From Acidobacteriaceae bacterium (GTDB taxonomy: Bacteria; Acidobacteriota; Terriglobia; Terriglobales; Acidobacteriaceae): 46,789 nucleotides of DNA. A program made the position numbers and the translations under genes. Below the pieces are notes generated by a model. It did not search any database. It worked only from the letters and a program-made list of their open reading frames with translations, and was not told where the DNA came from. Below are positions 35,669 to 45,305 of this stretch, piece after piece (the stretch's first letter is position 1; every line of letters starts with the position of its first letter). The stretch spans positions 1 to 46,789 of the forward strand of contig JANYKL010000091.1 of the NCBI GenBank assembly GCA_025361625.1, written 5' to 3'.

Positions 35669-37417
35669 TTACGGTGTCTTCTGATTTTTGCTGGCCGCCG
35701 ACTGAGGGTCGGGATAAACAATCGCTCCGCGGAAGGTTGATTTGTCGGCTGCGGCATAGTCAGGGAACGGAAGATTTTGCGTATCCCGCCAATGTTGGAC
35801 CTCTTGTTCCGCGGCAGAACCCCGCTCGCGATCAAGGCCGTGGTCGCGCGATAAGTAAAGCGTTTGTGAAGGCAATGCGAAACCGCTGCCAGACTTCTCG
35901 ACGATGTCCATGATGCGCAACAGGAGATCTTCGCGGACCGCGGCGAACTCGTTGGCGTCGCGGGTGAGCACAAAGCTTGTGATCTCGACTCGTAAAGCGC
36001 TGGCGTCGAAGCCCGCGAAACGAATATTCGCGCTGTCGCTCCCCACCTTCGGGTGTTCATACAGCATTCGGCGCACTTCGGCCAGAAGATAGCGCAGTTG
36101 GTCTGCCGTCGTTTCCATTCGTATCGAAAGGGCGGGATTAAAAAATATTTTGTCGCGGCGCGCGAAATTTTCGATGTTCATGGTCGCGAGCGCGCCATTC
36201 GGGATGGAGAGCTCAGTTCGCGCATCCGTGCGCACACGAGTTGATCGCAGGCTAATGTCTTCAACCGTGCCGGTACGATCGCCAAAGCGGCAGTAATCGC
36301 CGACACGAATCACCTCGTCCGCTAATACCGAAATTCCGCCAAATAAATTCTCCAGAGTTTTTTGGGCGGCGAACGCGATGGCGATACCGCCAATGCCGAG
36401 GCCGGCGAGTACCGTGGTCAGATTGAAACCCAGGACTCCGAGTATCGCGAGGATGGCGACAATTACGATGAACGCGGTGAGCAGGCGCTCCCCGAGAACC
36501 ATCAGGGTGCCGGTGCCGATTCGTCCAGAACGGATCGCGCGCGAGCGCAACCGCTGCATGGTGACGCTCGTAGCGCGGAGCAAGAACCAGAAGAAACCGA
36601 AGCTGAAAATGACCCCGATGATGCGGTAGTAATAAAGCCGGCTTAGGAGCGGCAAACCGAGATAGCTGGCCAAAACCCGATGCGCGATCACGCTGAAACA
36701 AATCAGCAAAGGAGTTGACGCCGCCGTGCGATAAGACTGTAGTTCCGGCCGCTTCTTGTATTTAAGCCAAAGCCGGTGCGGGATCGCCAGCAGTAAAACG
36801 CAAGCCCAACCAATTGCGACTGCTACAGGGATCGAGAGAAGAAGCGCGAGCCACTGCCAGAGCGGCATCCCCAGCAAGGAATCGCGCACCAGAACCTGCG
36901 GCAGTTTGTTTTCGACCTGATGAGCCTGGACGTTGTCGTATAAATCTGGAACTCTGCCTAAAGTCTCAGAAGAGAATAGCCAGACTTTACCGGTCGGATA
37001 AACCGCCTGCACCAAAATCACAGGGACATCGGTATCGCCTACAGAGAAACTTCCGATCGTTTGACGGTCCGACGTCCCATACTCGGCGCTGCCCTCGCGG
37101 TTGGTGCTTAATCGGCGCAGGCTTCCTACAAAAGCACGGTCGAGAAGCACTTTCAATTTTTCGGCAAGGTTAACGCCCTGCGATTGCCGGCGCGTGCCGC
37201 TGATCTGCAGGTACTCGGCGGCGGTTTTGTAATCTCCGTCTTGCGCCGCCTGCAAGAATCGCAGCACGGTTTCAGAGGGAGTGTCTCTCCCCAGCGGATC
37301 GCTGCCGGAGTTGGACTCTTGCTTCGCTCCAGACTTCACTAATCCAGAGGGGGATTGGGCCGGCAGCGGGACGCGGGCCAAGCTTAGGACCAGAAATAAG
37401 AGTACGAACTTTTTCAT
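35669..37417 (-). CDS. MscS family mechanosensitive channel with extra exported N-terminal domain
   Basis: 582 residues from ATG 37417; a TTG at 37438 would add seven. A signal peptide (1-21, MKKFVLLFLVLSLARVPLP) leads a periplasmic domain of about 160 residues (SETVLRFLQAAQDGDYKTAAEYL). Membrane helices lie at about 187-213, 236-256, 265-282 and 312-331, then the pore helix (335-365) with the Gly/Ala-rich GLGIGGIAIAFAAQKTLENLF and the beta-domain DYCRFGDRTGTVEDISLRSTRV of MscS. It should open under membrane tension to release solutes after osmotic downshift. It ends just upstream of the promoter of receiver-TonB copy 2 and follows lpd on the same strand. Confidence 0.92.
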   Translation of the reverse strand: MKKFVLLFLVLSLARVPLPAQSPSGLVKSGAKQESNSGSDPLGRDTPSETVLRFLQAAQDGDYKTAAEYLQISGTRRQSQGVNLAEKLKVLLDRAFVGSLRRLSTNREGSAEYGTSDRQTIGSFSVGDTDVPVILVQAVYPTGKVWLFSSETLGRVPDLYDNVQAHQVENKLPQVLVRDSLLGMPLWQWLALLLSIPVAVAIGWACVLLLAIPHRLWLKYKKRPELQSYRTAASTPLLICFSVIAHRVLASYLGLPLLSRLYYYRIIGVIFSFGFFWFLLRATSVTMQRLRSRAIRSGRIGTGTLMVLGERLLTAFIVIVAILAILGVLGFNLTTVLAGLGIGGIAIAFAAQKTLENLFGGISVLADEVIRVGDYCRFGDRTGTVEDISLRSTRVRTDARTELSIPNGALATMNIENFARRDKIFFNPALSIRMETTADQLRYLLAEVRRMLYEHPKVGSDSANIRFAGFDASALRVEITSFVLTRDANEFAAVREDLLLRIMDIVEKSGSGFALPSQTLYLSRDHGLDRERGSAAEQEVQHWRDTQNLPFPDYAAADKSTFRGAIVYPDPQSAASKNQKTP

Positions 37418-37434
37418 GCAATGAACTTCTTCAT
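37414..37434 (-). other. Six-codon leader ORF (MKKFIA) overlapping the mscS start
   Basis: ATGAAGAAGTTCATTGC is followed by the near-copy ATGAAAAAGTTCGTACTC that begins the channel gene. The first copy is read as MKKFIA and its TGA overlaps the channel ATG (ATGA). It looks like a 17-base tandem duplication of the gene start that made a coupled mini-ORF. Function is unproven. Confidence 0.4.
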
Positions 37435-37473
37435 ACAATCACCGGCGGTGGCATCGGCGGCTTTTTCCGGCAC

Positions 37474-37497
37474 TTTTACTCGTCATTTTGCTCGTCA
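37474..37497. repeat. Tandem 12-mer, two copies with one mismatch
   Basis: TTTTACTCGTCA and TTTTGCTCGTCA are adjacent between lpd and the channel gene. Local duplication; no function seen. Confidence 0.6.
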
Positions 37498-37559
37498 CTC
37501 TCCCCAGCACTCCCGTCCACCCGAGGCTTGTTACCACGCGGGCGAAGAAGGCAAGGCGG

Positions 37560-38981
37560 CTAGCGTTTAGGACGATAAATGTCGGTGGCTTGACCGTAGA
37601 AAACTTCCGCCCCTTCCATCATTGTTTCGGAAAGCGTGGGGTGGGGGTGGATCGTCATGCCGACATCGGCCGCGAGCGCACACATTTCGATGGCGAGAAC
37701 ACCTTCGGCGATCAGTTCGCCAGCGCCCGCTCCGACGATGCCTACGCCGAGCACGCGTTCTGTTTTCGGATCGATGAGCAATTTGGTGAGACCCTCTGGC
37801 CGGTCTATCGTGATCGCGCGGCCTGATGCAGCCCAGGGAAATTTTGCGACCGTAATTTCGCGGCCTTGTTCTTTGGCCTGCGTTTCGGTGAGTCCAGCCC
37901 AGGCGATTTCAGGATCGGTGAAGACGACGGCCGGTATAGCATTGGGCTCGAACGCGACTTTGTGTCCGGCAATCGCCTCGACCGCGGTGCGACCTTCGTG
38001 CATCGCTTTGTGCGCGAGCATCGGCTCCCCAGCAACATCGCCGATGGCGTAGACGGTCGGCTCTGCGGTCTGTCGTTGACCGTTGATTTCGATAAAACCC
38101 TTTTGGTTGACTTTTACCTTTGTTTTGTCGAGCCCGGCGATTTCGGAGTTGGGCCGGCGACCGACCGACATCAGCACGCGATCGAAAACCTGCTCTTTTT
38201 CTTTAACATTCGGCCCTTCGAGGCTGACACGGATTCCGTTCTTTTCTTCTTTCAGCGATTTGACGGTGGTGTTGAGAAGAATCGCGGAGAAAAGTTTTTC
38301 GAGGCGCTTGTGAAGGGGCAAAACTAAGTCGCGATCGGCGCCGGGCAGAAGGCCGGGCAGCATTTCAACGCACGTCACTTTGGTGCCGAGCGTGGCATAG
38401 ACCGAGCCGAGTTCCAGCCCGATGTAGCCGCCGCCGATGACCAGTAGAGTCTTTGGAATTTCAGGAAGGTCAAGGGCGCCGGAAGAATCCATGAGGCGCG
38501 GGCTGTCGATCTTCAGGCTCGGAACCATGGTCGGCCGGGAACCGGTGGCGATGATGATGCGATCAAAGCTTAAGGTTTCGTCTCCGCCTGCGGTTTTTGT
38601 AACTTTTAGCGTCGTGCCGTTGACGAAGGCCGCTTTGCCTTGCACGAATTCGACTTTGCGTTGTTTGGATAGTTGTCCGAGGCCACCGGTCAGTTTCTTG
38701 ACGACACTCTCTTTCCATCCGCGCAGCTTGTTCAGATCAATCTTTGGCTCGGAAAACTCGATGCCCCAATTCTTCGCTTGTTCGGCTTCTTCAAGAAGCT
38801 TTGCGACATGCAGCAAAGCTTTTGAGGGAATGCAACCGCGATAAAGGCAGACGCCGCCGGGATTGACCTCGGGGTCAATCATGGTAACTTTCATGCCGAG
38901 ATCGGCGGCGAGAAATGCAGCGGCGTATCCGCCGGGACCGCCGCCGATTACAGCCACCCGAAGATTCGATGATTCAGCCAT
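37560..38981 (-). CDS. lpdA: Dihydrolipoyl dehydrogenase (E3)
   Basis: E3 reoxidises dihydrolipoamide on E2 using FAD and NAD. From ATG 38981 it has 473 residues; AAGGA lies upstream. The frame is open to 39095 but the extra 38 residues are not family-like. FAD loop [12 protein letters not shown] (11-22), redox pair [13 protein letters not shown] (Cys45, Cys50), NAD loop [12 protein letters not shown] and the C-terminal HPHPTLSE His-Glu pair are all present. It closes the aceE-aceF-lpd series, 234 bases after aceF. The GGVCLYRGC form is a known variant of the usual GGTCLNVGC. Confidence 0.95.
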   Translation of the reverse strand: MAESSNLRVAVIGGGPGGYAAAFLAADLGMKVTMIDPEVNPGGVCLYRGCIPSKALLHVAKLLEEAEQAKNWGIEFSEPKIDLNKLRGWKESVVKKLTGGLGQLSKQRKVEFVQGKAAFVNGTTLKVTKTAGGDETLSFDRIIIATGSRPTMVPSLKIDSPRLMDSSGALDLPEIPKTLLVIGGGYIGLELGSVYATLGTKVTCVEMLPGLLPGADRDLVLPLHKRLEKLFSAILLNTTVKSLKEEKNGIRVSLEGPNVKEKEQVFDRVLMSVGRRPNSEIAGLDKTKVKVNQKGFIEINGQRQTAEPTVYAIGDVAGEPMLAHKAMHEGRTAVEAIAGHKVAFEPNAIPAVVFTDPEIAWAGLTETQAKEQGREITVAKFPWAASGRAITIDRPEGLTKLLIDPKTERVLGVGIVGAGAGELIAEGVLAIEMCALAADVGMTIHPHPTLSETMMEGAEVFYGQATDIYRPKR

Positions 38982-39215
38982 TTTTTTATTGATCCTTAAT
39001 AAATAAGATTTGTTTCGGTGTGGAGCGGACACTCCGATCCGCTGCTCTTGATTACAAATTTGGTCACAAGCTCTTCGCGTTACATTGGTTTCCATTTTCG
39101 TTTTTCTGGCGTAGCGCGTCGTTGCCAGACGAAATCCTTAAGCTTCGGTCTCCAACTGCAATCAACCGTGAAGTTCAATTCAAATGCAGGCGGACAAGAG
39201 GTCGGTCCCATCCAA

Positions 39216-41057
39216 TCACCCCTGCACCGAAAGCAGGAACGGCTGCTCAAAGGCCTCGGCAATCCAGCGCAGGAATCGCGCAGCATCGGCGCCATCGATC
39301 AACCGGTGATCGTACGAGAGCGAGAGCGGAAGAATCAAGCGCGGCTCAAATTTGCTGTTCACCCACTCCGGCTCCGTGCGAGAGCGCGAGAGGCCAAGGA
39401 TTGCGACCTCGGGATGATTCACAATCGGAGAAAACCCGGTGCCGCCGATGCCTCCAAGATTGGTGATGGTGAAGGTCCCGCCTTCCATTTCATCGACGGT
39501 AATCTTTTTTTCGCGCGCTTTCTTCGAAAGCTGCGTCATTTCAACCGCTAGTTCGACAATATTTTTCTTGTCGACGTCGCGGATCACGGGCACCAGGAGG
39601 CCGCGGTCAGTATCAACCGCAACTCCGATATTGATGTACTGCTTGTAGATGATTTCTTCTTTCCCCGTATCAATGGAGGCGTTGAATTGCGGAAATACTT
39701 TCAGCGCAGAAGCGCAAACTTTGAGCGCGATCGCCGTCACCGTCATCTTGCCACCCGCCTCTTCAGCACGCGGCGAAAACTTTGAACGGAGATGCTCAAG
39801 TTCGGTTATGTCGGCGCGGTCTTGCTGCGTGACGTGTGGAATCGTATTCCATGCCTGGCGAAGATGTTCGGCGGTTTTACGTCGAACACCGCGCATCGAG
39901 ACGTGCTCGACCTTGCCCCACTTGCCGAAGTCGGGCAATTCAGGATCGACGAAACCTCCGCGCGGAGATTGCGCCGCGGCGGCAGCCTCCATCAAAGCAT
40001 TCTTGGCGGCACGCTTGACGTCGTCTTCGCTGATGCGTCCGCCGGGGCCAGAGCCTTGAATGCTGTGAATGTCGACTCCGATTTCGCGGGCCAGCCGGCG
40101 CACATGCGGAGCAGCAGGAACGGGGTCGCGATGCTCGGTGCCTGCAACTTTGCCAAGTTGAACCGGCATGCTGAAAGTTTCTTTTTCGGTGACCGGGCGA
40201 TCCGGCGGCAGCGCCTCCTGTTCGGTCTTACCTTCGGCTCGAATTGCCAATTGGAACGACAGGCGCGCGCTTTGCTGGTCGGATGTGTGCTCGACGGGCT
40301 CGTGCTTGCGAGGTGGCGTGGGGGGTTGAACTCCGCCTTCGAGCGTGAAGATGACGTCGCCTACCTTCACCTTCTGCCCTTCTTTGACTTTCACCTCACG
40401 AACCTTTCCACTCACTGAGGAAGGAACTTCGACGACAGCTTTATCAGTTTCAAGTTCCATGACGGGCTGGCCTTCGGCAACTGTTGCACCGGCCGTTATC
40501 ATGAGGCGTACGAGGTCGCCCGACTCGACGTTCTCGCCGAGTTCAGGCAGCCTGAATTCACTCGGAGTGGCCGCGGCCCGCGGCTTTCGACGTTCGGCGT
40601 GAGGAGCAGATGATTCTTGTTGCATTGCCGCAGGTTGGGCATCGGCTTCGGCAGCTGACTTTGGAGCATCCGGCTTCGCGCTGATGTCCTCGTTGGCAAC
40701 AGACTTCCGTGGAGCTGATCCGGCAGGAGTCGGCCTTTGGCGGTCCGTCTCTGAATCGGTTGCGGGCGGGGAGGAAACGGCGGCCTGAGATTTGGTTTTA
40801 GTTTTTGCTTCAGCTCCAGCACCGTTTTCGATCGTAAAGATGACCTGTCCAACTCGCAGCTTGTCGCCTTCTTTGACCCTAACTTCCTCGATTCTGCCGG
40901 TGACCGACGATGGAACCTCGACCACTGCCTTATCGGTCTCGAGTTCCATCACGGCCTGGCCTTCGGCAATGTCAGCGCCGGGATGAATCATCAAGCGGAC
41001 AAGATCTCCAGTTTCTATATTTTCGCCCAACTCGGGCAGCTTAAATTCTGTCGGCAT
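39216..41057 (-). CDS. aceF: Dihydrolipoyllysine acetyltransferase (E2 of pyruvate dehydrogenase)
   Basis: E2 forms the core of the complex and transfers acetyl groups to CoA. Its 613 residues contain two lipoyl domains (2-78 and 165-242) with lipoyl-lysine in LETDKAVVEVPS at Lys43 and Lys206, an E1/E3-binding domain (315-352, HVRRLAREIGVDIHSIQGSG) and a catalytic domain ending with the SYDHRLIDGADA active site (His, Asp). The two lipoyl domains are close copies, separated by an Ala/Ser/Lys-rich linker. It starts 157 bases after aceE, across which a dispersed repeat lies. Confidence 0.96.
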   Translation of the reverse strand: MPTEFKLPELGENIETGDLVRLMIHPGADIAEGQAVMELETDKAVVEVPSSVTGRIEEVRVKEGDKLRVGQVIFTIENGAGAEAKTKTKSQAAVSSPPATDSETDRQRPTPAGSAPRKSVANEDISAKPDAPKSAAEADAQPAAMQQESSAPHAERRKPRAAATPSEFRLPELGENVESGDLVRLMITAGATVAEGQPVMELETDKAVVEVPSSVSGKVREVKVKEGQKVKVGDVIFTLEGGVQPPTPPRKHEPVEHTSDQQSARLSFQLAIRAEGKTEQEALPPDRPVTEKETFSMPVQLGKVAGTEHRDPVPAAPHVRRLAREIGVDIHSIQGSGPGGRISEDDVKRAAKNALMEAAAAAQSPRGGFVDPELPDFGKWGKVEHVSMRGVRRKTAEHLRQAWNTIPHVTQQDRADITELEHLRSKFSPRAEEAGGKMTVTAIALKVCASALKVFPQFNASIDTGKEEIIYKQYINIGVAVDTDRGLLVPVIRDVDKKNIVELAVEMTQLSKKAREKKITVDEMEGGTFTITNLGGIGGTGFSPIVNHPEVAILGLSRSRTEPEWVNSKFEPRLILPLSLSYDHRLIDGADAARFLRWIAEAFEQPFLLSVQG

Positions 41058-41167
41058 TATTCCTTTTCTCTCTCTTCATGCTTGGATCGCCGCCTGTAAA
41101 CCTGACGCCTCAAATTTTCCGTTCTGAGGGAAGGATGTGGTGAGAGCCGATATCAGCAAGTTTCCAG

Positions 41168-41194
41168 AGATTCTTCGCTTCGTTCAAGATGACA
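41168..41194. repeat. Copy 2 of the GTCATCCTGAGCG-type dispersed element
   Basis: AGATTCTTCGCTTCGTTCAAGATGACA, 20 bases after the aceE stop. It differs from the 1887-1907 copy at a few positions, in the same orientation with respect to its gene. Confidence 0.6.
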
Positions 41195-41214
41195 ATAGGT
41201 AAGATGGCGGAGAA

Positions 41215-43956
41215 CTAGCTGGTTGCCGGATTGCTCTTTTCCGAATTGATACCCAAGTCGCGAATCGCCTTCTCGAGCAACTTCCCGTTGATTACTTCCC
41301 CGGCTTCTTTCTTATCTTCTTTCTTATCTCCCTTGCCCGGCGACTTATCTGCGGCAAGCGCGTGCAGCGTCGCAAGCACGATGTGTTTAGCATCCACCTC
41401 AAAGAAATCGCGCAGTGACGCGCGGTTCTCGCTACGGCCGAAGCCATCCGTCCCGAGCGCGACCAACTTGCCAGGAATCCATTGCGCCAAGCTTTCCGGC
41501 AGCACCTTCATATAATCCGATGCCGCAATGAAAGGACCGGATGCGTCCTTCAAGGTCTGCGTGACGTACGGAACTTTTGGCGGACTCGTCGGATGCAGCA
41601 TGTTCCAGCGCGCGCAGTCATTTGCATCGCGATAAAGTAGCTTGTAGCTGGTTACACTCCAGACATCGACTGCAACCCCGTAGTCTTTTTCAAGAATCGT
41701 TTGCGCCTTGAGAACTTCGAACATAATGGCGCCGCTGCCAAGTAATTGCGCGCGAAACTTCGCATCTTTCTTTTCGGACGTGCGATAGCGATACAGGCCT
41801 TTGAGTATCCCCTCGCGAATGCCCGGCTGGCTGGGCATTTCAGGCATGGGCAGCGGTTCATTGCCAACCGTCATGTAATAGAAGATAGACTCTCCGTCAA
41901 CATACATTCGCTTGATGCCATCCTGAACAATGATGGCGATCTCGTAAGCGAATGCCGGATCGTAGGCCATGAGATTCGGCACCGGCAGTGCCAGGACGTG
42001 GCTATGTCCATCCTGATGCTGCAACCCTTCCCCGGCCAGCGTTGTCCTTCCAGCCGTACCACCGATGAGAAAGCCACGGCAGCGCATATCGGCCGCGGCC
42101 CAGATCAGATCTCCTATCCGTTGCAGTCCAAACATCGAATAATAAATAAAGAAGGGGATGGTGTTGATGCCGTGATTGGCATAGGCGGTGCCGGCAGCGA
42201 TGAAAGAGCACATCGAACCGGCCTCGGTAATTCCTTCTTCTAATATCTGCCCGTTTTGCGCCTCCTTATAATAAAGAAGGGTCGACATATCGACCGGCTC
42301 GTAGAGTTGGCCTACGCTTGAGTAGATGCCGACCTGGCGGAAGAGCGCCTCCATTCCGAAAGTTCTCGCTTCGTCGGGAACAACGGGAACGATAAGGGGG
42401 CCGACTTCCGGGTCGCGCAAAAGCTTTGAGAGCATGCGGACGAAGACCATGGTGGTCGAGGCTTCACGGCCATCCGTGCCTTTATAGAACTCTTCGAAGA
42501 TGGCTTCCGATACGGGTTTGAGCGGAGTAGCACGAACTTTCCGCACCGGTATGTAGCCGCCGAGTTCCTTGCGGCGCTTCTGCATGTACTTGATTTCGGC
42601 GCTGTCGTCGTCGGGCCGATAGAAGGGAGCGAGGTGCAGTTCCGCGTCCGGAATCGGGATACCGAACCGCGAGCGGAAGATTTCAAGCTCCTCATCATTC
42701 AGCTTTTTCTGCTGGTGAGTGATGTTCTTTCCTTCGCCAGCCTCGCCGAGTCCGTATCCTTTAATAGTCTTGGCAAGAATGATGGTCGGGGAACCAGTAT
42801 GGTCGACAGCGGCTCGATACGCCGCATGCACTTTGATGGGGTCGTGGCCGCCGAGACGCATACGGGCCAGTTGCTCGTCGGAAAGATGCTCGACCATCTT
42901 CAGCAGTCGTGGATCGGTGCCAAAGAAGTTCTGCCGAAAGTAAGCGCCGGTCTCGACGAAATATTTCTGATATTGCCCGTCGGTAATTTCACCCATCCGC
43001 CGAATGAGCAAGCCGTCGCGATCATTCTCGATAAGCTGATCCCAATCGCCGCCCCAGATCACCTTGATTACGTTCCAACCGGCGCCGCGGAAGATCGCCT
43101 CAAGCTCTTGAATAATTTTGCCATTGCCGCGAACCGGACCATCGAGGCGCTGCAGGTTGCAGTTGACGACAAAAATTAAGTTATCAAGACGTTCACGCGA
43201 GGCTAGAGTGATTGAGCCGAGCGACTCGGGCTCATCCATTTCGCCGTCGCCAAGGAATGCCCAGACTTTTCCGCCAGTCGAAGTTTTTAGGCCGCGATTT
43301 TCAAGGTACTTGATGAAGCGCGCGTGATAAATCGCCTGGATCGGGCCGAGGCCCATCGAGACGGTTGGAAATTCCCAGAAATCGGGCATTAGCCAGGGAT
43401 GCGGATAGGATGACAGTCCGCCACCAGGTTTTAACTCGCGGCGAAAATTCTCTAGTTTTTCTTTAGGAATGCGGCCTTCGAGATAAGCGCGAGAGTAGAT
43501 TCCGGGCGCGGCGTGTCCCTGGAAGTAAACAATGTCGCGGTCTCCGGATTGAGTCGATGCCCGGAAAAAATGATTAAAGGCAACTTCGTAAAGCGTAGCC
43601 GCTGATGCGAAGGTCGAAATGTGGCCGCCGATTCCCTCCTGCAGCTTGTTGGCGCGCACAACCATGGCGAGCGCATTCCAGCGCACGAGGCTCTTGATGC
43701 GTCGCTCCATCTCCTGACTGCCTGGGAATGGTGGCTGAGCATTCGTTAGAATTGTGTTCTGGTAAGGCGTAGTTGCCGTGAAAGGAAGATTGACTCCACC
43801 GCTTCGGCGAGCGTGCAAGGCGAGTTGTTGCAGGAGGCGTCCGGCCCGTTCAGCGCCCCCTTCAGAAAGGACGTAATCCAGCGAGTCCAACCACTCCCGG
43901 GTTTCCAGAACTTCGATTCCGTTGCTCTTGTGCGTCTCGGCCACTAATGACTCCAT
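41215..43956 (-). CDS. aceE: Pyruvate dehydrogenase E1 component, homodimeric type
   Basis: E1 decarboxylates pyruvate with thiamine diphosphate and acetylates the E2 lipoyl arm. From ATG 43956 the product has 913 residues, near the 890 typical of AceE. TPP-binding motif GDGEMDEPES followed by NCNLQRLDGPVRGN is visible, as are GHAAPGIYSRAYLEGR and SYPHPWLMPDFW; the C-terminal part contains IGGTAGRTTLAGEGLQHQDG. The frame extends to 44127 without family similarity. No strong ribosome site is seen. It is the first gene of aceE-aceF-lpd and lies 188 bases after the SIS-domain gene. Confidence 0.95.
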   Translation of the reverse strand: MESLVAETHKSNGIEVLETREWLDSLDYVLSEGGAERAGRLLQQLALHARRSGGVNLPFTATTPYQNTILTNAQPPFPGSQEMERRIKSLVRWNALAMVVRANKLQEGIGGHISTFASAATLYEVAFNHFFRASTQSGDRDIVYFQGHAAPGIYSRAYLEGRIPKEKLENFRRELKPGGGLSSYPHPWLMPDFWEFPTVSMGLGPIQAIYHARFIKYLENRGLKTSTGGKVWAFLGDGEMDEPESLGSITLASRERLDNLIFVVNCNLQRLDGPVRGNGKIIQELEAIFRGAGWNVIKVIWGGDWDQLIENDRDGLLIRRMGEITDGQYQKYFVETGAYFRQNFFGTDPRLLKMVEHLSDEQLARMRLGGHDPIKVHAAYRAAVDHTGSPTIILAKTIKGYGLGEAGEGKNITHQQKKLNDEELEIFRSRFGIPIPDAELHLAPFYRPDDDSAEIKYMQKRRKELGGYIPVRKVRATPLKPVSEAIFEEFYKGTDGREASTTMVFVRMLSKLLRDPEVGPLIVPVVPDEARTFGMEALFRQVGIYSSVGQLYEPVDMSTLLYYKEAQNGQILEEGITEAGSMCSFIAAGTAYANHGINTIPFFIYYSMFGLQRIGDLIWAAADMRCRGFLIGGTAGRTTLAGEGLQHQDGHSHVLALPVPNLMAYDPAFAYEIAIIVQDGIKRMYVDGESIFYYMTVGNEPLPMPEMPSQPGIREGILKGLYRYRTSEKKDAKFRAQLLGSGAIMFEVLKAQTILEKDYGVAVDVWSVTSYKLLYRDANDCARWNMLHPTSPPKVPYVTQTLKDASGPFIAASDYMKVLPESLAQWIPGKLVALGTDGFGRSENRASLRDFFEVDAKHIVLATLHALAADKSPGKGDKKEDKKEAGEVINGKLLEKAIRDLGINSEKSNPATS

Positions 43957-44144
43957 CTGCGAACAAACGATGCTCTCATCATAAGCAATCGTGGAGAATT
44001 TTGCTGGAACCGGCTTTGGTCGCCTGCAGTCGTCGGCCTCACCTGGAACATTCTTCTCCGGCGCAGGAAACTTTGAAGCGAGCGCTTCGCTAAAAAATGG
44101 GAAGCAAGAAATGCCGGGAGCGCGCAAGACAATCCGCCCGCGCG

Positions 44145-45272
44145 CTATTCCCCGGTTACGGCCTTCACCAGATTGCGCGGGCGATCGACATCGAGGCCAC
44201 GCTTCGCGGCAACGTAGTAAGCGAAGAGTTGAAGAGGTACGATCTCCAGAATAGGCGACAACAATTCCGGAGATTTCGGAATAAAGAAGGTATGGTTCGC
44301 GATCTTCGGGATCTCGTCGTCGCCCTCGGTTGCGAGCGCGATCACAGTGGCGCCTTGTTTCTTGAAGCCTTCCATGTTGCTGACATTTTTTTCGTAACGC
44401 TTGACCGAGCCAGCATCATTTGAATCGCAAGTCACAATCATCACCAGCGGGAGCCGGAAATCGATTAAGGCATTAGGGCCGTGTTTCGCCTCGCCCGTCG
44501 GATAACCCTCGGCGTGAATGTACGACACTTCTTTCAGCTTTAACGCTCCATCCATGGCTATGGGGTAGTGAATGGCACGCCCGAGAAACATGAAGTCATC
44601 GACTCGGTAGTAGAGCTCAGCCAATTTTTCCACTTGGTCGGCGGCTGCGAGGATGGCCTCTGTTTTTTGCGGAAGGCCTCGCAACTCTCCTATATACCGC
44701 TTCGCTGATTCGGCCGAAGTCGTCTTCTTGATTTCGCCAAGATAGAGAGCGAATAAGAACAGACAAGCCATCTGCGCGGTGAAAGCTTTTGTAGAGGCGA
44801 TGCTCACTTCAGGACCGGCATGTGTGTAAATGAAGCCGTCAGCTTCGCGGGCAATCGTCGAGCCTTCGACATTTGAAATTGCGATGGTACGCGAACCCTT
44901 ATTGCGGGCCTCGCGCTGGGCTGCCGTCGTGTCGGCAGTTTCCCCGGACTGAGTGATAAAAATGCTCAGCTCGCCACGTCCGATCATGGGATTGCGATAT
45001 TCGAACTCGCTTGCATAATCAATCTCAACCGGGACGGCAGCCAGTTCCTGCATCATGAACTGCCCGGTCATTCCAGCGTGCCGACTCGTTCCTGAAGCCA
45101 CGATATTAATTCGCCTAAGCGCGCGCAATTCTTCCGGTGCAATCCGCACCTCATCCAGCCGAACCAGGCCATCGGACGGGGAAATACGCGGTTCAATCGT
45201 CCGTCGCAGCGCTTCGGGCTGTTCAAAGATCTCTCGAATCAGATGATGCGGGAATTTACGCGGCTCAGCCAT
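44145..45272 (-). CDS. Stand-alone GlmS-type SIS protein, probable glucosamine-6-phosphate deaminase (NagB-II)
   Basis: 375 residues covering the two SIS domains of GlmS without its N-terminal glutaminase domain. Sugar-phosphate loops are SGTSRHAGM, TQSGETADT and STKAF; the catalytic Glu/His region KEVSYIHAEGYPTGEAKHGP and the terminal DRPRNLVKAVTGE with the GlmS-type Lys are intact. Without a glutaminase it cannot use glutamine, and its place 33 bases after nagA suggests the catabolic direction, as in NagB-II proteins (deamination of glucosamine-6-phosphate to fructose-6-phosphate and ammonia). An ammonia-dependent synthase or a specialised isomerase cannot be excluded. ATG 45275 is an alternative start. 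Confidence 0.8.
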   Translation of the reverse strand: MAEPRKFPHHLIREIFEQPEALRRTIEPRISPSDGLVRLDEVRIAPEELRALRRINIVASGTSRHAGMTGQFMMQELAAVPVEIDYASEFEYRNPMIGRGELSIFITQSGETADTTAAQREARNKGSRTIAISNVEGSTIAREADGFIYTHAGPEVSIASTKAFTAQMACLFLFALYLGEIKKTTSAESAKRYIGELRGLPQKTEAILAAADQVEKLAELYYRVDDFMFLGRAIHYPIAMDGALKLKEVSYIHAEGYPTGEAKHGPNALIDFRLPLVMIVTCDSNDAGSVKRYEKNVSNMEGFKKQGATVIALATEGDDEIPKIANHTFFIPKSPELLSPILEIVPLQLFAYYVAAKRGLDVDRPRNLVKAVTGE

Positions 45273-45305
45273 CATTACTCTTTTCCAAAATTTTTTCTTC
45301 TCAGT

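Noticed and set aside
39022-39046. Imperfect inverted repeat AGCGGA...TCCGCT between lpdA and aceF
   Set aside because: Short, with alternative pairings and no T run; not good enough to call a terminator or regulatory site.
38982-39095. 38-residue N-terminal extension of lpdA
   Set aside because: The FAD loop begins just after Met at 38981, as in the family; the extra residues look like translated intergenic DNA.
43957-44127. 57-residue N-terminal extension of aceE
   Set aside because: Composition is unlike the family and the shorter start matches AceE length better.
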